This document shows positions 10,503 through 19,357 of a DNA stretch of 64,000 nt, piece by piece. The stretch covers positions 4,402,001 through 4,466,000 of the forward strand of contig NZ_CP053381.1 in the NCBI RefSeq assembly GCF_017868775.1, written 5' to 3'. Below the pieces are notes generated by a model that did not search any database, was not told where the DNA came from, and saw only the letters and a program-made list of their open reading frames with translations. Position 1 is the first letter of the stretch. The number at the start of each line of letters is the position of its first letter. Made by a program: the position numbers and the translations under genes. Source of the stretch: Billgrantia sulfidoxydans. GTDB lineage: Bacteria; Pseudomonadota; Gammaproteobacteria; Pseudomonadales; Halomonadaceae.

Positions 10503-11117
10503 ATGTCCCAAGGTACGCTTTTCATCGTTTCCGCGCCCTCCGGCGCCGGCAAGACCACCCTGGTGCGCGAACTGATCGAGAGCCTCGACGGCATCCAGGT
10601 CTCGGTGTCGCATACCACCCGCCCCCGTCGTCGCGGCGAGGTGGACGGCGTCAACTACCACTTCGTGGAGGTCGACGAATTCCAGGCGATGATCGCGCGC
10701 GGCGAGTTCTTCGAGTACGCCCGGGTATTCGACAACTTCTACGGCACCTCGCGGCCAGCGGTGGAAGCGCTGCTCGAGGCCGGCCAGGACGTGATCCTCG
10801 AGATCGACTGGCAAGGCGCGCGCCAGGTCCGCGAACAGCTGCCCGAGGCGGTGTCGATCTTCATCCTGCCGCCGTCGCGGGACGAGCTCGAGCGGCGCCT
10901 GGCCAGCCGCGGCACCGACGAGCACGCCACCATCGCCCGGCGCATGCGCGACGCCGTCAGCGAGATGTCGCACTACGACGAGTACGACTACCTGGTGATC
11001 AACGACGACTTCACCACCGCCCTGCGCGAGCTGCAGTCGCTGGTGATCGGCCGGCGCCTGAGCCTGGCCCGGGTGCAGGAGAGCCATGGCCCACTGCTGG
11101 CGGCGCTATTGTCGTAG
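10503..11117 (+). CDS. gmk: Guanylate kinase
   Basis: Gmk phosphorylates GMP to GDP with ATP, feeding GTP and (p)ppGpp synthesis. The 204-residue protein has the P-loop APSGAGKTT at residues 11-19, the GMP-binding region [19 protein letters not shown] and the [13 protein letters not shown] segment. The ATG at 10503 has GGAG at 10493-10496. A longer frame from 10434 has a non-conserved N-terminus. The order gmk-rpoZ-spoT is the usual one in gammaproteobacteria and places GDP supply beside the stringent-response enzyme. Confidence 0.96.
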   Translation: MSQGTLFIVSAPSGAGKTTLVRELIESLDGIQVSVSHTTRPRRRGEVDGVNYHFVEVDEFQAMIARGEFFEYARVFDNFYGTSRPAVEALLEAGQDVILEIDWQGARQVREQLPEAVSIFILPPSRDELERRLASRGTDEHATIARRMRDAVSEMSHYDEYDYLVINDDFTTALRELQSLVIGRRLSLARVQESHGPLLAALLS

Positions 11118-11184
11118 TCAGCCGCGGGCGCTCGTCATGGCCCCGGCCGACACCGCCAGGCCAGGCCCTTCCCGCTGCGGGCGC

Positions 11185-11214
11185 TTGTCACGGCAGCCGA
11201 ACGTCGAGTAATCT
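11185..11214 (+). promoter_or_regulatory. Possible promoter for rpoZ-spoT
   Basis: TTGTCA (11185-11190) matches five of six -35 positions. TAATCT (11209-11214) follows after an 18-base spacer, but it is a weak -10. The 167-base gmk-rpoZ gap has no other better candidate, so an internal promoter is plausible. Confidence 0.33.
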
Positions 11215-11284
11215 AGTCTGTCCTGTTCCACCCGGATTGCCGCCGCTCGGCGGGAGTCCCCAAACGCTTTCGGGAAGACCCCAT

Positions 11285-11545
11285 ATGGCGCGTGTCACCG
11301 TCGAAGATTGTCTGGAAAACGTCGAAAACCGCTTCAAGCTGGTGATGATCTCCACCCAGCGCGCTCGTCAGCTGTCGCGCGGTTCCCGTGACGCCCAGCT
11401 GCCGTGGGAGAACGACAAGCCCACCGTGATGGCGCTGCGCGAGATCGCCGCCGGGCTGGTCGACCACACCGTGCTGGACGAGCCGATCGAGGCGCCGGTC
11501 AGGATTCGCCGCGAAGGCGAGCCGGGCATCGCCTTCGAGGAGTAA
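11285..11545 (+). CDS. rpoZ: RNA polymerase omega subunit
   Basis: The 86-residue protein begins [20 protein letters not shown] and contains the [20 protein letters not shown] segment. Both are diagnostic of omega, which helps assemble the beta' subunit and forms part of the ppGpp site 1 on RNA polymerase. Its length fits the family (about 80-91 residues). It lies 22 bases upstream of spoT and almost certainly is cotranscribed with it, so the ppGpp-making enzyme and a ppGpp-binding subunit are encoded together. Confidence 0.97.
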   Translation: MARVTVEDCLENVENRFKLVMISTQRARQLSRGSRDAQLPWENDKPTVMALREIAAGLVDHTVLDEPIEAPVRIRREGEPGIAFEE

Positions 11546-11567
11546 GGCTGTCACTCAAGGCGCGCCA

Positions 11568-13703
11568 ATGTTCACCATCGACGACCTGGCCGATAGACTC
11601 GGCGGCTACCTTCCTCCCGACGAGATCCAGCAGGTCAAGCGCGCCTTCTACTATGCCGAGCAGGCCCACGACGGCCAGCGCCGGCGCTCCGGCGAACCCT
11701 ATGTGACCCACCCCCTCGCCGTGGCCAACATCCTGGCCAACATGCACATGGACCATCAGAGCCTGATGTCGGCCATGCTGCACGACGTGATCGAGGATAC
11801 CGGGGTGTCCAAGGAGGCACTGGCCGAGCAGTTCGGCAAGCCGGTGGCGGAGCTGGTCGACGGCGTCTCGAAGCTGACCCAGATCACCTTCGAGGACAAG
11901 GCCGTCGCCCAGGCCGAGAACTTCCAGAAGATGGTGCTGGCGATGTCGCGCGACATCCGCGTGATCATCGTCAAACTCGCCGACCGCCTGCACAACATGC
12001 GCACCCTGGGTGCCCTGCGCCCGGAGAAGAAGCGCCGCATCGCCCGCGAGACGCTGGAGATCTATGCCCGCATCGCCAGCCGCCTGGGCATCAATACCAT
12101 TCGCGTGGAACTCGAGGACCTCTCCTTCCAGGCGCTGCACCCGATGCGCGCCGAGCGGATCAAGCGTGCCGTCTCCAGCGCCCGTGGCCACCGCCGCTCG
12201 GCGATCCGCCAGATCCAGACCGCCCTGCAGAAGAGCCTCGACGACGAGGGCCTGGCCGGCACCGTGGTGGGCCGCCAGAAGCACCTGCTGTCGATCTACA
12301 AGAAGATGCGCGACCAGCGCAAGCCGTTCGCCGAGATCATGGACGTGTTCGGCTTCCGCATCATCACCGAGGACGTCGACAGCTGCTACCGCATCCTCGG
12401 CGTGGTGCACAATCTCTACAAGCCGGTGCCGGGTCGCTTCAAGGATTACATCGCCATCCCCAAGGCCAACGGCTACCAGAGCCTGCATACCACGCTGTTC
12501 GGCAGCGGCGGCATGCCCATCGAGGTGCAGATCCGCACCCGCGAGATGGAAGCCATGGCCAACAACGGCATCGCCGCCCACTGGCTCTACAAGGCGGGCC
12601 AGACCGACCATCCCATCGCCGAGGGCAGCCACGCCCGGGCGCGGGAGTGGGTCAAGGGGCTGCTCGAGATGCAGCGCCACGCCGGCGACTCGCTGGAGTT
12701 CATCGAGCACGTCAAGAACGACCTGTTCCCCGACGACATCTACGTGTTCACGCCGCGCGGCGACATCATGGAGCTGCCCCAGGGCGCCACGGTGATCGAC
12801 TTCGCCTACGCCGTGCACACCGACATCGGCAACAGCTGCATCGCCTGTCGCATCGACCGCCACCTGGCGCCGCTCTCGACCCGCCTGGAGAGCGGCCAGA
12901 CGCTGGAGATCATCACCGCCCCCGGGGCGCGTCCCAACCTGGCCTGGCTCAACTTCGTGGTCACCGCCAAGGCGCGCTCGGCGATCCGTCACGCGCTCAA
13001 GCACCAGCAGCAGACCGAAGCGGTCCAGCTCGGCCGGCGCCTGCTCAACAAGGCCCTGGCCGACTTCGAGACCAGCCTGGAAGAGCTACCCGAACACGTG
13101 CTGCCGGAGCTACTCGACGAACTCACGCTGAATAACGAGGAGAGCCTGCTGGAATCGATCGGTCTCGGCACCCGGGTGGCCCACGTGGTGGCGCGGCGCC
13201 TGGTCGACCTGCTGCACGGCGATGCGACCGAGGCCGGCGAGCGCACGCTCGTCTCCCAGGGGCCGATCGTGATCAGCGGCGCCGAGGGCATGGTGATCAA
13301 GTTCGCCCGCTGCTGCCACCCGCTGCCCGGCGACCCGGTGGTCGGACACCTGTCGGTGGGCAAGGGCATCGTGGTGCACCGCACCGAATGCCGCAACCTC
13401 GACGAACTCAAGGGCGACCCCGACAAGCTGTTCGCCCTGGAGTGGTCCAACGAGATCAGCGAGGACTTCCCGGTGGCGCTGCGCATCGAGATCGAGAGCC
13501 GCCGCGGGCTGGTGGCCGAGCTCGCCAGCCTGGTCACCGACGCCGACGCCAACATCGAGCGCATCGGCATCGAGGAGCGCGACGCCCGGCTCTCCATCGT
13601 GCACCTGACCCTGGCGGTGCGCGATCGCGTGCACCTGGCGCGCCTCATCAAGCGCATCCGCAACCTGTCCCACGTCGGTAAGATCACCCGCGTCGGCAAT
13701 TGA
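11568..13703 (+). CDS. spoT: Bifunctional (p)ppGpp synthetase/hydrolase SpoT
   Basis: The 711-residue protein has an N-terminal HD hydrolase domain with H72-D73 and E76-D77 (LHDVIEDT). Next is a synthetase domain containing GFRIITED and the RFKD motif (RXKD type, found in bifunctional enzymes rather than the EXDD of RelA). A TGS domain near residue 385 ([11 protein letters not shown]) and a C-terminal ACT domain follow. The intact HD residues show it can degrade as well as make (p)ppGpp. The ATG at 11568 follows AAGG. A strong intrinsic terminator follows the gene, so rpoZ-spoT ends there. Confidence 0.96.
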   Translation: MFTIDDLADRLGGYLPPDEIQQVKRAFYYAEQAHDGQRRRSGEPYVTHPLAVANILANMHMDHQSLMSAMLHDVIEDTGVSKEALAEQFGKPVAELVDGVSKLTQITFEDKAVAQAENFQKMVLAMSRDIRVIIVKLADRLHNMRTLGALRPEKKRRIARETLEIYARIASRLGINTIRVELEDLSFQALHPMRAERIKRAVSSARGHRRSAIRQIQTALQKSLDDEGLAGTVVGRQKHLLSIYKKMRDQRKPFAEIMDVFGFRIITEDVDSCYRILGVVHNLYKPVPGRFKDYIAIPKANGYQSLHTTLFGSGGMPIEVQIRTREMEAMANNGIAAHWLYKAGQTDHPIAEGSHARAREWVKGLLEMQRHAGDSLEFIEHVKNDLFPDDIYVFTPRGDIMELPQGATVIDFAYAVHTDIGNSCIACRIDRHLAPLSTRLESGQTLEIITAPGARPNLAWLNFVVTAKARSAIRHALKHQQQTEAVQLGRRLLNKALADFETSLEELPEHVLPELLDELTLNNEESLLESIGLGTRVAHVVARRLVDLLHGDATEAGERTLVSQGPIVISGAEGMVIKFARCCHPLPGDPVVGHLSVGKGIVVHRTECRNLDELKGDPDKLFALEWSNEISEDFPVALRIEIESRRGLVAELASLVTDADANIERIGIEERDARLSIVHLTLAVRDRVHLARLIKRIRNLSHVGKITRVGN

Positions 13704-13712
13704 CCCCGTTTC

Positions 13713-13748
13713 GGCCCGTTCGCCGCCGAGCGCGGCGAACGGGCCTTT
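13713..13748 (+). terminator. Intrinsic terminator after spoT
   Basis: A perfect 14-bp stem has arms GGCCCGTTCGCCGC (13713-13726) and GCGGCGAACGGGCC (13732-13745) around CGAGC, directly followed by TTT. It starts 10 bases after the spoT stop codon and separates spoT from ridA. Confidence 0.85.
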
Positions 13749-13791
13749 CATTGACCTTTCACGACAACGCGAACATCACGAGGAGAGCGAC

Positions 13792-14181
13792 ATGAGCAAC
13801 AAGGCCGTCATCAACACCGAAAAGGCGCCCGCCGCCATCGGCCCCTACTCCCAGGCCATCAAGGCCGGCAACACCGTCTATCTTTCCGGCCAGATCCCCC
13901 TCGACCCGGCCACCATGGAGCTCGTCTCCGACGACTTCGAGGCCCAGGCCCGCCAGGTCTTCACCAACCTCAAGGCGGTGTGCGAGGAGGCCGCCGGCTC
14001 GCTGGGCGAGATCGTCAAGCTCAACCTCTACCTAGTGGACCTGGACAACTTCGCGGTGGTCAACAAGGTCATGGAGGAGTTCTTCGCCAAGCCCTACCCG
14101 GCCCGCGCCGCGGTGGGCGTCAAGGCGCTGCCCAAGGGAGCGCAGTTCGAGGCGGAAGCGGTAATGGTCATCGGCGACTAG
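13792..14181 (+). CDS. ridA: RidA-family reactive imine deaminase
   Basis: RidA hydrolyses reactive enamine/imine intermediates released by PLP enzymes such as threonine dehydratase, protecting other enzymes. The 129-residue protein shows the family's [16 protein letters not shown] start, [11 protein letters not shown] and the C-terminal signature [19 protein letters not shown], which includes the substrate-carboxylate Arg. The ATG at 13792 has AGGAG. The gene follows spoT in the same order as in Pseudomonas but is separated by a terminator, so it probably has its own promoter in the 43-base gap, which I could not identify. Confidence 0.95.
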   Translation: MSNKAVINTEKAPAAIGPYSQAIKAGNTVYLSGQIPLDPATMELVSDDFEAQARQVFTNLKAVCEEAAGSLGEIVKLNLYLVDLDNFAVVNKVMEEFFAKPYPARAAVGVKALPKGAQFEAEAVMVIGD

Positions 14182-14210
14182 GAAAACCCACCTCTTTCCG
14201 AAACAGGACC

Positions 14211-14723
14211 ATGAGACTTTTTGTCGCCCTGACCCCACCGCCCGAGCTGCGAGCGCGGCTCGGCGAGTTGGCGGATATCGCCCATGCCCGCTGCGGCGGA
14301 CGACGCATGCCCGACGCGAGCCTGCATGTCACGCTGGCCTTTCTCGGTGAAGTCACGGAGGCGCAGGCGGCCGAGCTGGTCGCGTGGGTACAGGGCCTGT
14401 CCATCACACCCGGCGAGTGGCACATCAACCGCTGGGGCAGCTTCCGGCGACCCGGCATCGTCTGGCTGGGTGGCGACGAGGGTGCACCGGCGCTGCAGCG
14501 CCTGCAGGGGCGGCTCTGGGGCACCCTCGAGCCGCTGGGCGTCGGCGTGCGTCCCGCCCGATACATTCCACACGTCACCCTGCTGCGGCGGGCCACCGTC
14601 CTTGACCTGGATCCCTTTCCCCCCATCGCCCTGACGTGGTCCTATAATCAGTTGGAGCTGATCCAATCGACTATCGACGAGCGGGGTGCCCGCTACCGGA
14701 GCCTGGCCGTATCGCAGGGTTGA
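14211..14723 (+). CDS. thpR: RNA 2',3'-cyclic phosphodiesterase
   Basis: This 170-residue 2H-phosphoesterase has the two catalytic HxT motifs, H39-V-T (HVTLAFLGEV) and H121-V-T (HVTLLRRA). It is of the ThpR/LigT family, which opens 2',3'-cyclic phosphates at RNA ends. Length agrees with the family (about 175). The ATG at 14211 is preceded by AGGA and lies 29 bases after ridA, suggesting cotranscription. The physiological substrate in bacteria is not settled for this family. Confidence 0.9.
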   Translation: MRLFVALTPPPELRARLGELADIAHARCGGRRMPDASLHVTLAFLGEVTEAQAAELVAWVQGLSITPGEWHINRWGSFRRPGIVWLGGDEGAPALQRLQGRLWGTLEPLGVGVRPARYIPHVTLLRRATVLDLDPFPPIALTWSYNQLELIQSTIDERGARYRSLAVSQG

Positions 14724-14757
14724 ACTTCAGGGAAGGAAGCCCACCATCTTTTGGTGA

Positions 14758-14770
14758 GCCAATCATTGGC
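14758..14770. promoter_or_regulatory. Palindrome upstream of the lipid A deacylase gene
   Basis: GCCAATCATTGGC has perfect 6-bp arms around one central base. It lies 23 bases before the GTG start of the PagL-type gene. Its small size and position suit an operator better than a terminator. No regulator can be named. Confidence 0.3.
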
Positions 14771-14793
14771 ATACAAGAAAAGGGAGACAATCG

Positions 14794-15300
14794 GTGTTTC
14801 GGAAACCGTTCCTCGCGGCCAGCCTCTGTGCCGGCCTGGCCATGGCGATCAGTCCGATCGGCCTGGCCGATCTCTACGTGGCGGGTGGCATCACCAGCGA
14901 ATCGGCCGCCGCCGCCCGCATCGAACTGGATACCCTGATCGGCCTCGAGCGCCTGCATCCGCAGCTTGACCTGCGCCTGGCGACCGGTCTGCTGCTGCTC
15001 GATGGGGATGAGAACGACGAGAACGCGGCCTGGCTGCTCACCCCGATGCTGCGCTACACCTTCGCCGGAAAGCGGGAAGTCTATCTCGAGGGCGGCATCG
15101 GTGCCGCGGTGTTTCTCGACGCGCGAATCGGCTCACGCGATCTGTCGACCGCGTTCCAGTTCCAGGATCGCCTGGCGCTGGGGGGAACGCTGGGGCCCGG
15201 GGAGCTCACGTTGAGCGTCGCACACTACTCCAACGCCGGTATCAAGGATCCCAACGAGGGCATCGAGGTGCTGGCCCTGGGCTATCGTTTGCCGCTGTGA
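14794..15300 (+). CDS. pagL: PagL-type lipid A 3-O-deacylase, outer membrane
   Basis: The 168-residue protein has a signal peptide ending near residue 25 (PIGLA) and a small beta-barrel sequence. Near the C-terminus it reads AHYSNAGIKDPNEGIE, with H144, S146 and E158 spaced exactly as the catalytic His-x-Ser and Glu of PagL. PagL removes the 3-linked acyl chain of lipid A in the outer membrane. The start is GTG at 14794 with GGGAG at 14782-14786. It lies 70 bases after thpR with a palindrome in the gap. Overall similarity outside the active site is modest, but the triad spacing is strong evidence. Confidence 0.82.
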   Translation: MFRKPFLAASLCAGLAMAISPIGLADLYVAGGITSESAAAARIELDTLIGLERLHPQLDLRLATGLLLLDGDENDENAAWLLTPMLRYTFAGKREVYLEGGIGAAVFLDARIGSRDLSTAFQFQDRLALGGTLGPGELTLSVAHYSNAGIKDPNEGIEVLALGYRLPL

Positions 15301-15301
15301 G

Positions 15302-15326
15302 CGTCGGCGGAGGGAATCCGCCGACG
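15302..15326. terminator. Hairpin between convergent pagL and the YeeZ-like gene
   Basis: Perfect 10-bp arms CGTCGGCGGA (15302-15311) and TCCGCCGACG (15317-15326) flank GGGAA. The hairpin starts two bases after the pagL stop. No T-tract follows on either strand. It probably defines the 3' end of the pagL mRNA. Confidence 0.5.
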
Positions 15327-15390
15327 GCAGGAGCAGCCCGAACGGACAGGCGAGGCGGTCTCCCCCTTCGTCCGTCGCGTCGGGTCCGGA

Positions 15391-16263
15391 TCAGACCGGC
15401 TCGGCCAGGAAGCCACCCTCCTTCATGACATGGGCATAGCCCTCGCGATAGCTGGGATAGCGGAAGGCATAGCCCGTCTCGCGCAGGCGCGAGTTGTCGC
15501 AGCGCTTGCTCGCGCGCTTGCGCAGCGGCGCCTGGATCACCTCGGTGGGCTCGACCTTGAGCTGGCCGGCAAGCCAAAGCATGACATCGTGGAGCGGCTC
15601 CGGCGCGCAGTCGCTGGCCAGGTAGAGGTCGTCGAGCGGCTTGCCCGCCGCATCGAGACCGATCAGGTGGGCCAGCACGCCGGCACAGTCGTCGCGGTGG
15701 ATGCGGTTGGAGTACATGGGCGGGGATTTCGGTGCGATGCGCCCCTCCTGCACCTGGCGGATCAGGCGATCCCGACCCGGCCCGTAGATGCCGGAGAAGC
15801 GTACCGTGGTCCCGGCCAGGGCGCTCTCGAGCAGCGCCTGCTCGGCCTCGCGCATCACCGTCCCGGAGAAGCCGGCCGCCTCCGCGGGGCTCTCCTCGTC
15901 GACCCGCTCCCCCTCCTTCTGCGCATAGACGCTGGTGGAAGAGACGAAGAACAGCCGCTGCGGCAGCGTCTCGCGCCCCTCGTAGGTGCGCAGCACCGCC
16001 TTGAGGCCATCGCAGTAGGCCGCCCGATAGGCCGCCTCGTCGAAGCGATCGGCGCTGAGGATGTAGACTACGTAATCGGCGTCGGGCAGCGCGGCCAGGG
16101 CCGCTTCGTCGCTCAGATCGAGCGGCAGCGGCTCGATGCCGCTACCTTCCAGCGCCACGGCGCTGCGGCGTGCGCCGATCACGTGGTGGCCGGCCTCCAG
16201 CAGCTCCCTGCCGAGCACCATCCCGATGTCGCCACAGCCCAGAATCAGTGTCGTTTTCTTCAC
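15391..16263 (-). CDS. NAD-dependent epimerase/dehydratase-like protein (YeeZ family)
   Basis: The 290-residue extended SDR-type protein has an N-terminal Rossmann motif LILGCGDIG and the FFVSSTSVYAQKEG segment. The later GIYGPGRDRLI and NRIHRDDCAGVLAHL motifs are as in E. coli YeeZ, whose function is unknown. I chose GTG at 16263 because the protein then begins VKKTTLILG like its relatives and GAGAGAAAG precedes it. An ATG at 16305 would add 14 residues reaching into the oxyR control region. It is divergent from oxyR, and an OxyR-like half-site lies between the starts, so peroxide regulation is possible but unproven. Confidence 0.78.
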   Translation of the reverse strand: MKKTTLILGCGDIGMVLGRELLEAGHHVIGARRSAVALEGSGIEPLPLDLSDEAALAALPDADYVVYILSADRFDEAAYRAAYCDGLKAVLRTYEGRETLPQRLFFVSSTSVYAQKEGERVDEESPAEAAGFSGTVMREAEQALLESALAGTTVRFSGIYGPGRDRLIRQVQEGRIAPKSPPMYSNRIHRDDCAGVLAHLIGLDAAGKPLDDLYLASDCAPEPLHDVMLWLAGQLKVEPTEVIQAPLRKRASKRCDNSRLRETGYAFRYPSYREGYAHVMKEGGFLAEPV

Positions 16264-16280
16264 CTTTCTCTCGCCCCCTG

Positions 16281-16295
16281 ATAAAAAGTCCCTAT
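16281..16295. promoter_or_regulatory. Possible OxyR half-site
   Basis: The sequence ATAA-N7-CTAT at 16281-16295 differs by one base from the OxyR tetranucleotide pattern ATAG-N7-CTAT. It lies 45 bases upstream of oxyR and 17 bases upstream of the divergent YeeZ-like gene. A second, properly spaced half is not clear, so only weak support for autoregulation. Confidence 0.3.
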
Positions 16296-16340
16296 TGAAA
16301 GTCATCTATCGTCCGAGAGGATGCCCCAAGGGCACCAGAC

Positions 16341-17261
16341 ATGACTCTAACAGAACTTCGGTACATCGTAACCTTGGCGCAGGAGCGCCACTTCGGAAGA
16401 GCGGCCGAGCGCTGCTTCGTCTCCCAGCCCACGCTGTCGGTGGCGGTCAAGAAGCTCGAGGAGGAGCTCGGCGTGGCGCTCTTCGAGCGCTCCAAGTCGA
16501 CCGTGCAGGTCACCCCGTTGGGCGAGAAGATCGTCGAGCAGGCCCAGCGCGTGCTGGAGCAGAGCAGCGTGATCAAGGAGCTGGCCAACGCCGGCAAGGA
16601 TCAGTTGGCCAGCCCCCTGCGCATCGGCGCCATCTACACCATCGGCCCCTACCTGTTCCCCCACCTGGTGCCCGCACTGACGCGCAGCGCCCCGCAGATG
16701 CCGCTCTACATCGAGGAGGGATTCACCGCCAACCTGCGACGCAAGCTGCGCAGCGGCGAGCTCGACGCGATCATCATCGCGCTGCCGTTCACCGAGACCG
16801 ACGTGGTTACCAAGCCGCTCTACGAGGAGGAGTTCGAGGTGCTGATCCCGGCCGACCACGCCTGGGCCCGGCGCGAGTACATCGACAAGGAGGACCTGCT
16901 CAAGGAGCGTCTGCTGCTGCTCGGCGAGGGCCACTGCTTCCGCGACCAGATCCTCGAGGCCTGCCCCGCCATCAGCCACCAGCTCAATAGCCCGAGCAAC
17001 ACCCTGACCGCCGAGGGCGGCTCGCTGGAGACGATCCGCCACATGGTCGCCTCCAAGCTCGGCATCACCGTGCTGCCGCGATCGGCCATCGGCACCGGGC
17101 ACTACGAGAGCGGGCTGCTCGCCAGCCGGCCGTTCAGGTCGCCGGCGCCGGCGCGCACCGTGGCGATCGCCTGGCGCGCCAGCTTCCCGCGCCCCAAGGC
17201 GATCGACGCCGTCACCGACGCCATCCAGCGGTGTCACGAGGCGCTTCCCGAATCGGCATGA
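16341..17261 (+). CDS. oxyR: Peroxide-sensing LysR-type regulator OxyR
   Basis: The 306-residue protein has an N-terminal LysR helix-turn-helix (HFGRAAERCFVSQPTLSVAV) and the redox cysteines C199 (GEGHCFRDQ) and C208 (LEACP). Both numbering and spacing are identical to the disulfide pair of E. coli OxyR. The segments IYTIGPYLFPHLVP and WRASFPRPKAID are also OxyR-specific. It should activate peroxide defence genes when oxidised. Its stop codon overlaps the recG start by 4 bases, as an oxyR-recG operon also known in Pseudomonas. Confidence 0.96.
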   Translation: MTLTELRYIVTLAQERHFGRAAERCFVSQPTLSVAVKKLEEELGVALFERSKSTVQVTPLGEKIVEQAQRVLEQSSVIKELANAGKDQLASPLRIGAIYTIGPYLFPHLVPALTRSAPQMPLYIEEGFTANLRRKLRSGELDAIIIALPFTETDVVTKPLYEEEFEVLIPADHAWARREYIDKEDLLKERLLLLGEGHCFRDQILEACPAISHQLNSPSNTLTAEGGSLETIRHMVASKLGITVLPRSAIGTGHYESGLLASRPFRSPAPARTVAIAWRASFPRPKAIDAVTDAIQRCHEALPESA

Positions 17262-19351
17262 GCGCTGACACGAAGGCGCTCGACGCGCCGGTCTCCTCGC
17301 TCAAGGGCGTCGGCGAAGCGCTCGCCGTGAAGCTGGCGCGACTGCGCGTGGAGAGCGTGGCCGACCTGCTGTTCCACCTGCCGCTGCGCTACCAGGACCG
17401 CACCCGCATCACGCCGATCGGCACCCTGCGCGCCGGTCACGAGGCGGTGGTGGAGGGCGAGGTCTCGGCCAGCGACGTGGTCAAGGGTCGCCGACGCAGC
17501 CTGCTGGTGCGGCTGCGCGACGGCTCGGGCATTCTCAGCCTGCGCTTCTTCCACTTCTCCCCGGCCCAGCAGCAGCAGTTCCGCCCCGGCACCCGGGTGC
17601 GCTGCTTCGGCGAGGCCCGCGCCGGCGCCACCGGGCTCGAGATCTATCACCCCGAGTACCGCCTGCTCAGCGCCGATGCGCCGCCGGTGGAGGATCACCT
17701 GACGCCGATCTACCCCACCACCGAGGGGCTGCACCAGGCGCGCCTGCGCGCGCTGATCGAGCAGGCGCTGGCCCGCCTCGACGAGGCGCCCGAGGCGCTG
17801 CCCGACTGGATCGGCGAAGCGCTGCGCTCGCGCTTCGGCCTGCCCGAGCTGCACCACTGCCTGCACGTGCTGCATCAGCCGCCTCCCGACGCCGACCCCG
17901 AGCGCCTGGCCAGCGGCAAGCACCCGGCCACCCGCCGCCTGGCGCTGGAGGAGCTGCTGGCCCACCGCCTGAGCCTGCAGCAGGTCCGCCTGAAGATTCA
18001 GCAGGACGGCGCCCCCGCGCTGCCCAGCGGGCGCAGCCTGCAGGCGCGCTTCCTCACCCAGCTGCCGTTCTCGCTGACCGCCGCCCAGCGCCGCGTGCTC
18101 GACGAGATCGGCGCCGACCTGGCCCGCGAGGTGCCGATGCTGCGCCTGGTGCAGGGCGACGTGGGGTCGGGCAAGACGGTGGTGGCCGCCATGGCAGCCC
18201 TCTCGGCCATCGCTGGCGACTGCCAGGCGGCGATGATGGCGCCCACCGAGATCCTCGCCGAGCAGCACTACCGCACGCTCAGAGCGTGGTTCGCCCCGCT
18301 CGGCATCGAGGTGACCTGGCTGGCCGGCAAGCTCAAGGGCAAGGCGCGGCTCGACACCAAGGCCGCCATCCTCGACGGCCGTGCGCGCATGGTGGTCGGT
18401 ACCCATGCCCTGTTCCAGGGCGATGTGCACTTCCAGCGCCTGGGGCTCGCCATCGTCGACGAGCAGCACCGCTTCGGCGTGCACCAGCGCCTGGCGCTGC
18501 GCGAGAAGGGCGAAGCCGGCGGGCTGACGCCCCACCAGCTGGTGATGACCGCCACACCGATCCCACGCACCCTGGCGATGAGTGCCTATGCCGACCTCGA
18601 CGTCTCGGTCATCGACGAGCTGCCCCCCGGGCGTACCCCGGTGAAGACGGTGGTGGTGCCCGACGAACGCCGCCCCGAGGTGGTCGCGCGCATACGCCAC
18701 GCCTGCGCCGAGGGGCGCCAGGCCTACTGGGTCTGCACCCTGATCGAGGAATCCGATGCGCTGCAGTGCCAAGCCGCCGAGGCGACCCGCGACGAACTCA
18801 CCGAGGCGCTGCCGGAGCTCGCCATCGGCCTGGTCCACGGGCGCATGAAACCCGCAGAGAAGGCCGCGGTGATGGACGCCTTCAAGGCCGGCGAACTCGA
18901 CCTGCTGGTGGCCACCACGGTGATCGAGGTAGGGGTCGACGTGCCCAACGCCAGCCTGATGATCATCGAGAACCCCGAGCGGCTGGGGCTCTCCCAACTG
19001 CATCAGCTGCGCGGCCGGGTCGGCCGCGGTTCCAGCGAGAGCTTCTGCGTGCTGCTTTACCACGGGCCGCTGTCGGCCCACTCCCGTGAACGGCTGGCGG
19101 TGATGCGCGAGACCACCGATGGCTTTCGCATCGCCGAGAAGGACCTCGAACTGCGCGGGCCCGGCGAGGTGCTCGGCACCCGCCAGACCGGCCTTGCCCA
19201 GATGAAGATCGCCGACCTGGAGCGCGACGCCGATCTGCTCGAGCGCGTCGCGCCGCTGGCCGAGGCGCTGCTGGCCCGCCACCCCGAGGCCGAGCGCCCG
19301 CTGATCCGCCGCTGGCTGGGCGAGGAGGCGGGCCGCTACGGCCAGGTGTAG
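17258..19351 (+). CDS. recG: ATP-dependent DNA helicase RecG
   Basis: RecG remodels stalled replication forks and branch-migrates Holliday junctions. The 697-residue protein has an N-terminal wedge domain (RYQDRTRITPIG, GSGILSLRFFHFS), Walker A GDVGSGKTVVAAMAAL, the DEQHRFGVHQR box, TATPIPRT, and the C-terminal QLRGRVGRG motif. The ATG at 17258 overlaps the oxyR stop, implying translational coupling. A GTG further upstream at 17231 is inside oxyR and unnecessary. The gene ends 6 bases before the convergent YccS gene. Confidence 0.96.
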   Translation: MSADTKALDAPVSSLKGVGEALAVKLARLRVESVADLLFHLPLRYQDRTRITPIGTLRAGHEAVVEGEVSASDVVKGRRRSLLVRLRDGSGILSLRFFHFSPAQQQQFRPGTRVRCFGEARAGATGLEIYHPEYRLLSADAPPVEDHLTPIYPTTEGLHQARLRALIEQALARLDEAPEALPDWIGEALRSRFGLPELHHCLHVLHQPPPDADPERLASGKHPATRRLALEELLAHRLSLQQVRLKIQQDGAPALPSGRSLQARFLTQLPFSLTAAQRRVLDEIGADLAREVPMLRLVQGDVGSGKTVVAAMAALSAIAGDCQAAMMAPTEILAEQHYRTLRAWFAPLGIEVTWLAGKLKGKARLDTKAAILDGRARMVVGTHALFQGDVHFQRLGLAIVDEQHRFGVHQRLALREKGEAGGLTPHQLVMTATPIPRTLAMSAYADLDVSVIDELPPGRTPVKTVVVPDERRPEVVARIRHACAEGRQAYWVCTLIEESDALQCQAAEATRDELTEALPELAIGLVHGRMKPAEKAAVMDAFKAGELDLLVATTVIEVGVDVPNASLMIIENPERLGLSQLHQLRGRVGRGSSESFCVLLYHGPLSAHSRERLAVMRETTDGFRIAEKDLELRGPGEVLGTRQTGLAQMKIADLERDADLLERVAPLAEALLARHPEAERPLIRRWLGEEAGRYGQV

Positions 19352-19357
19352 CGGGGC

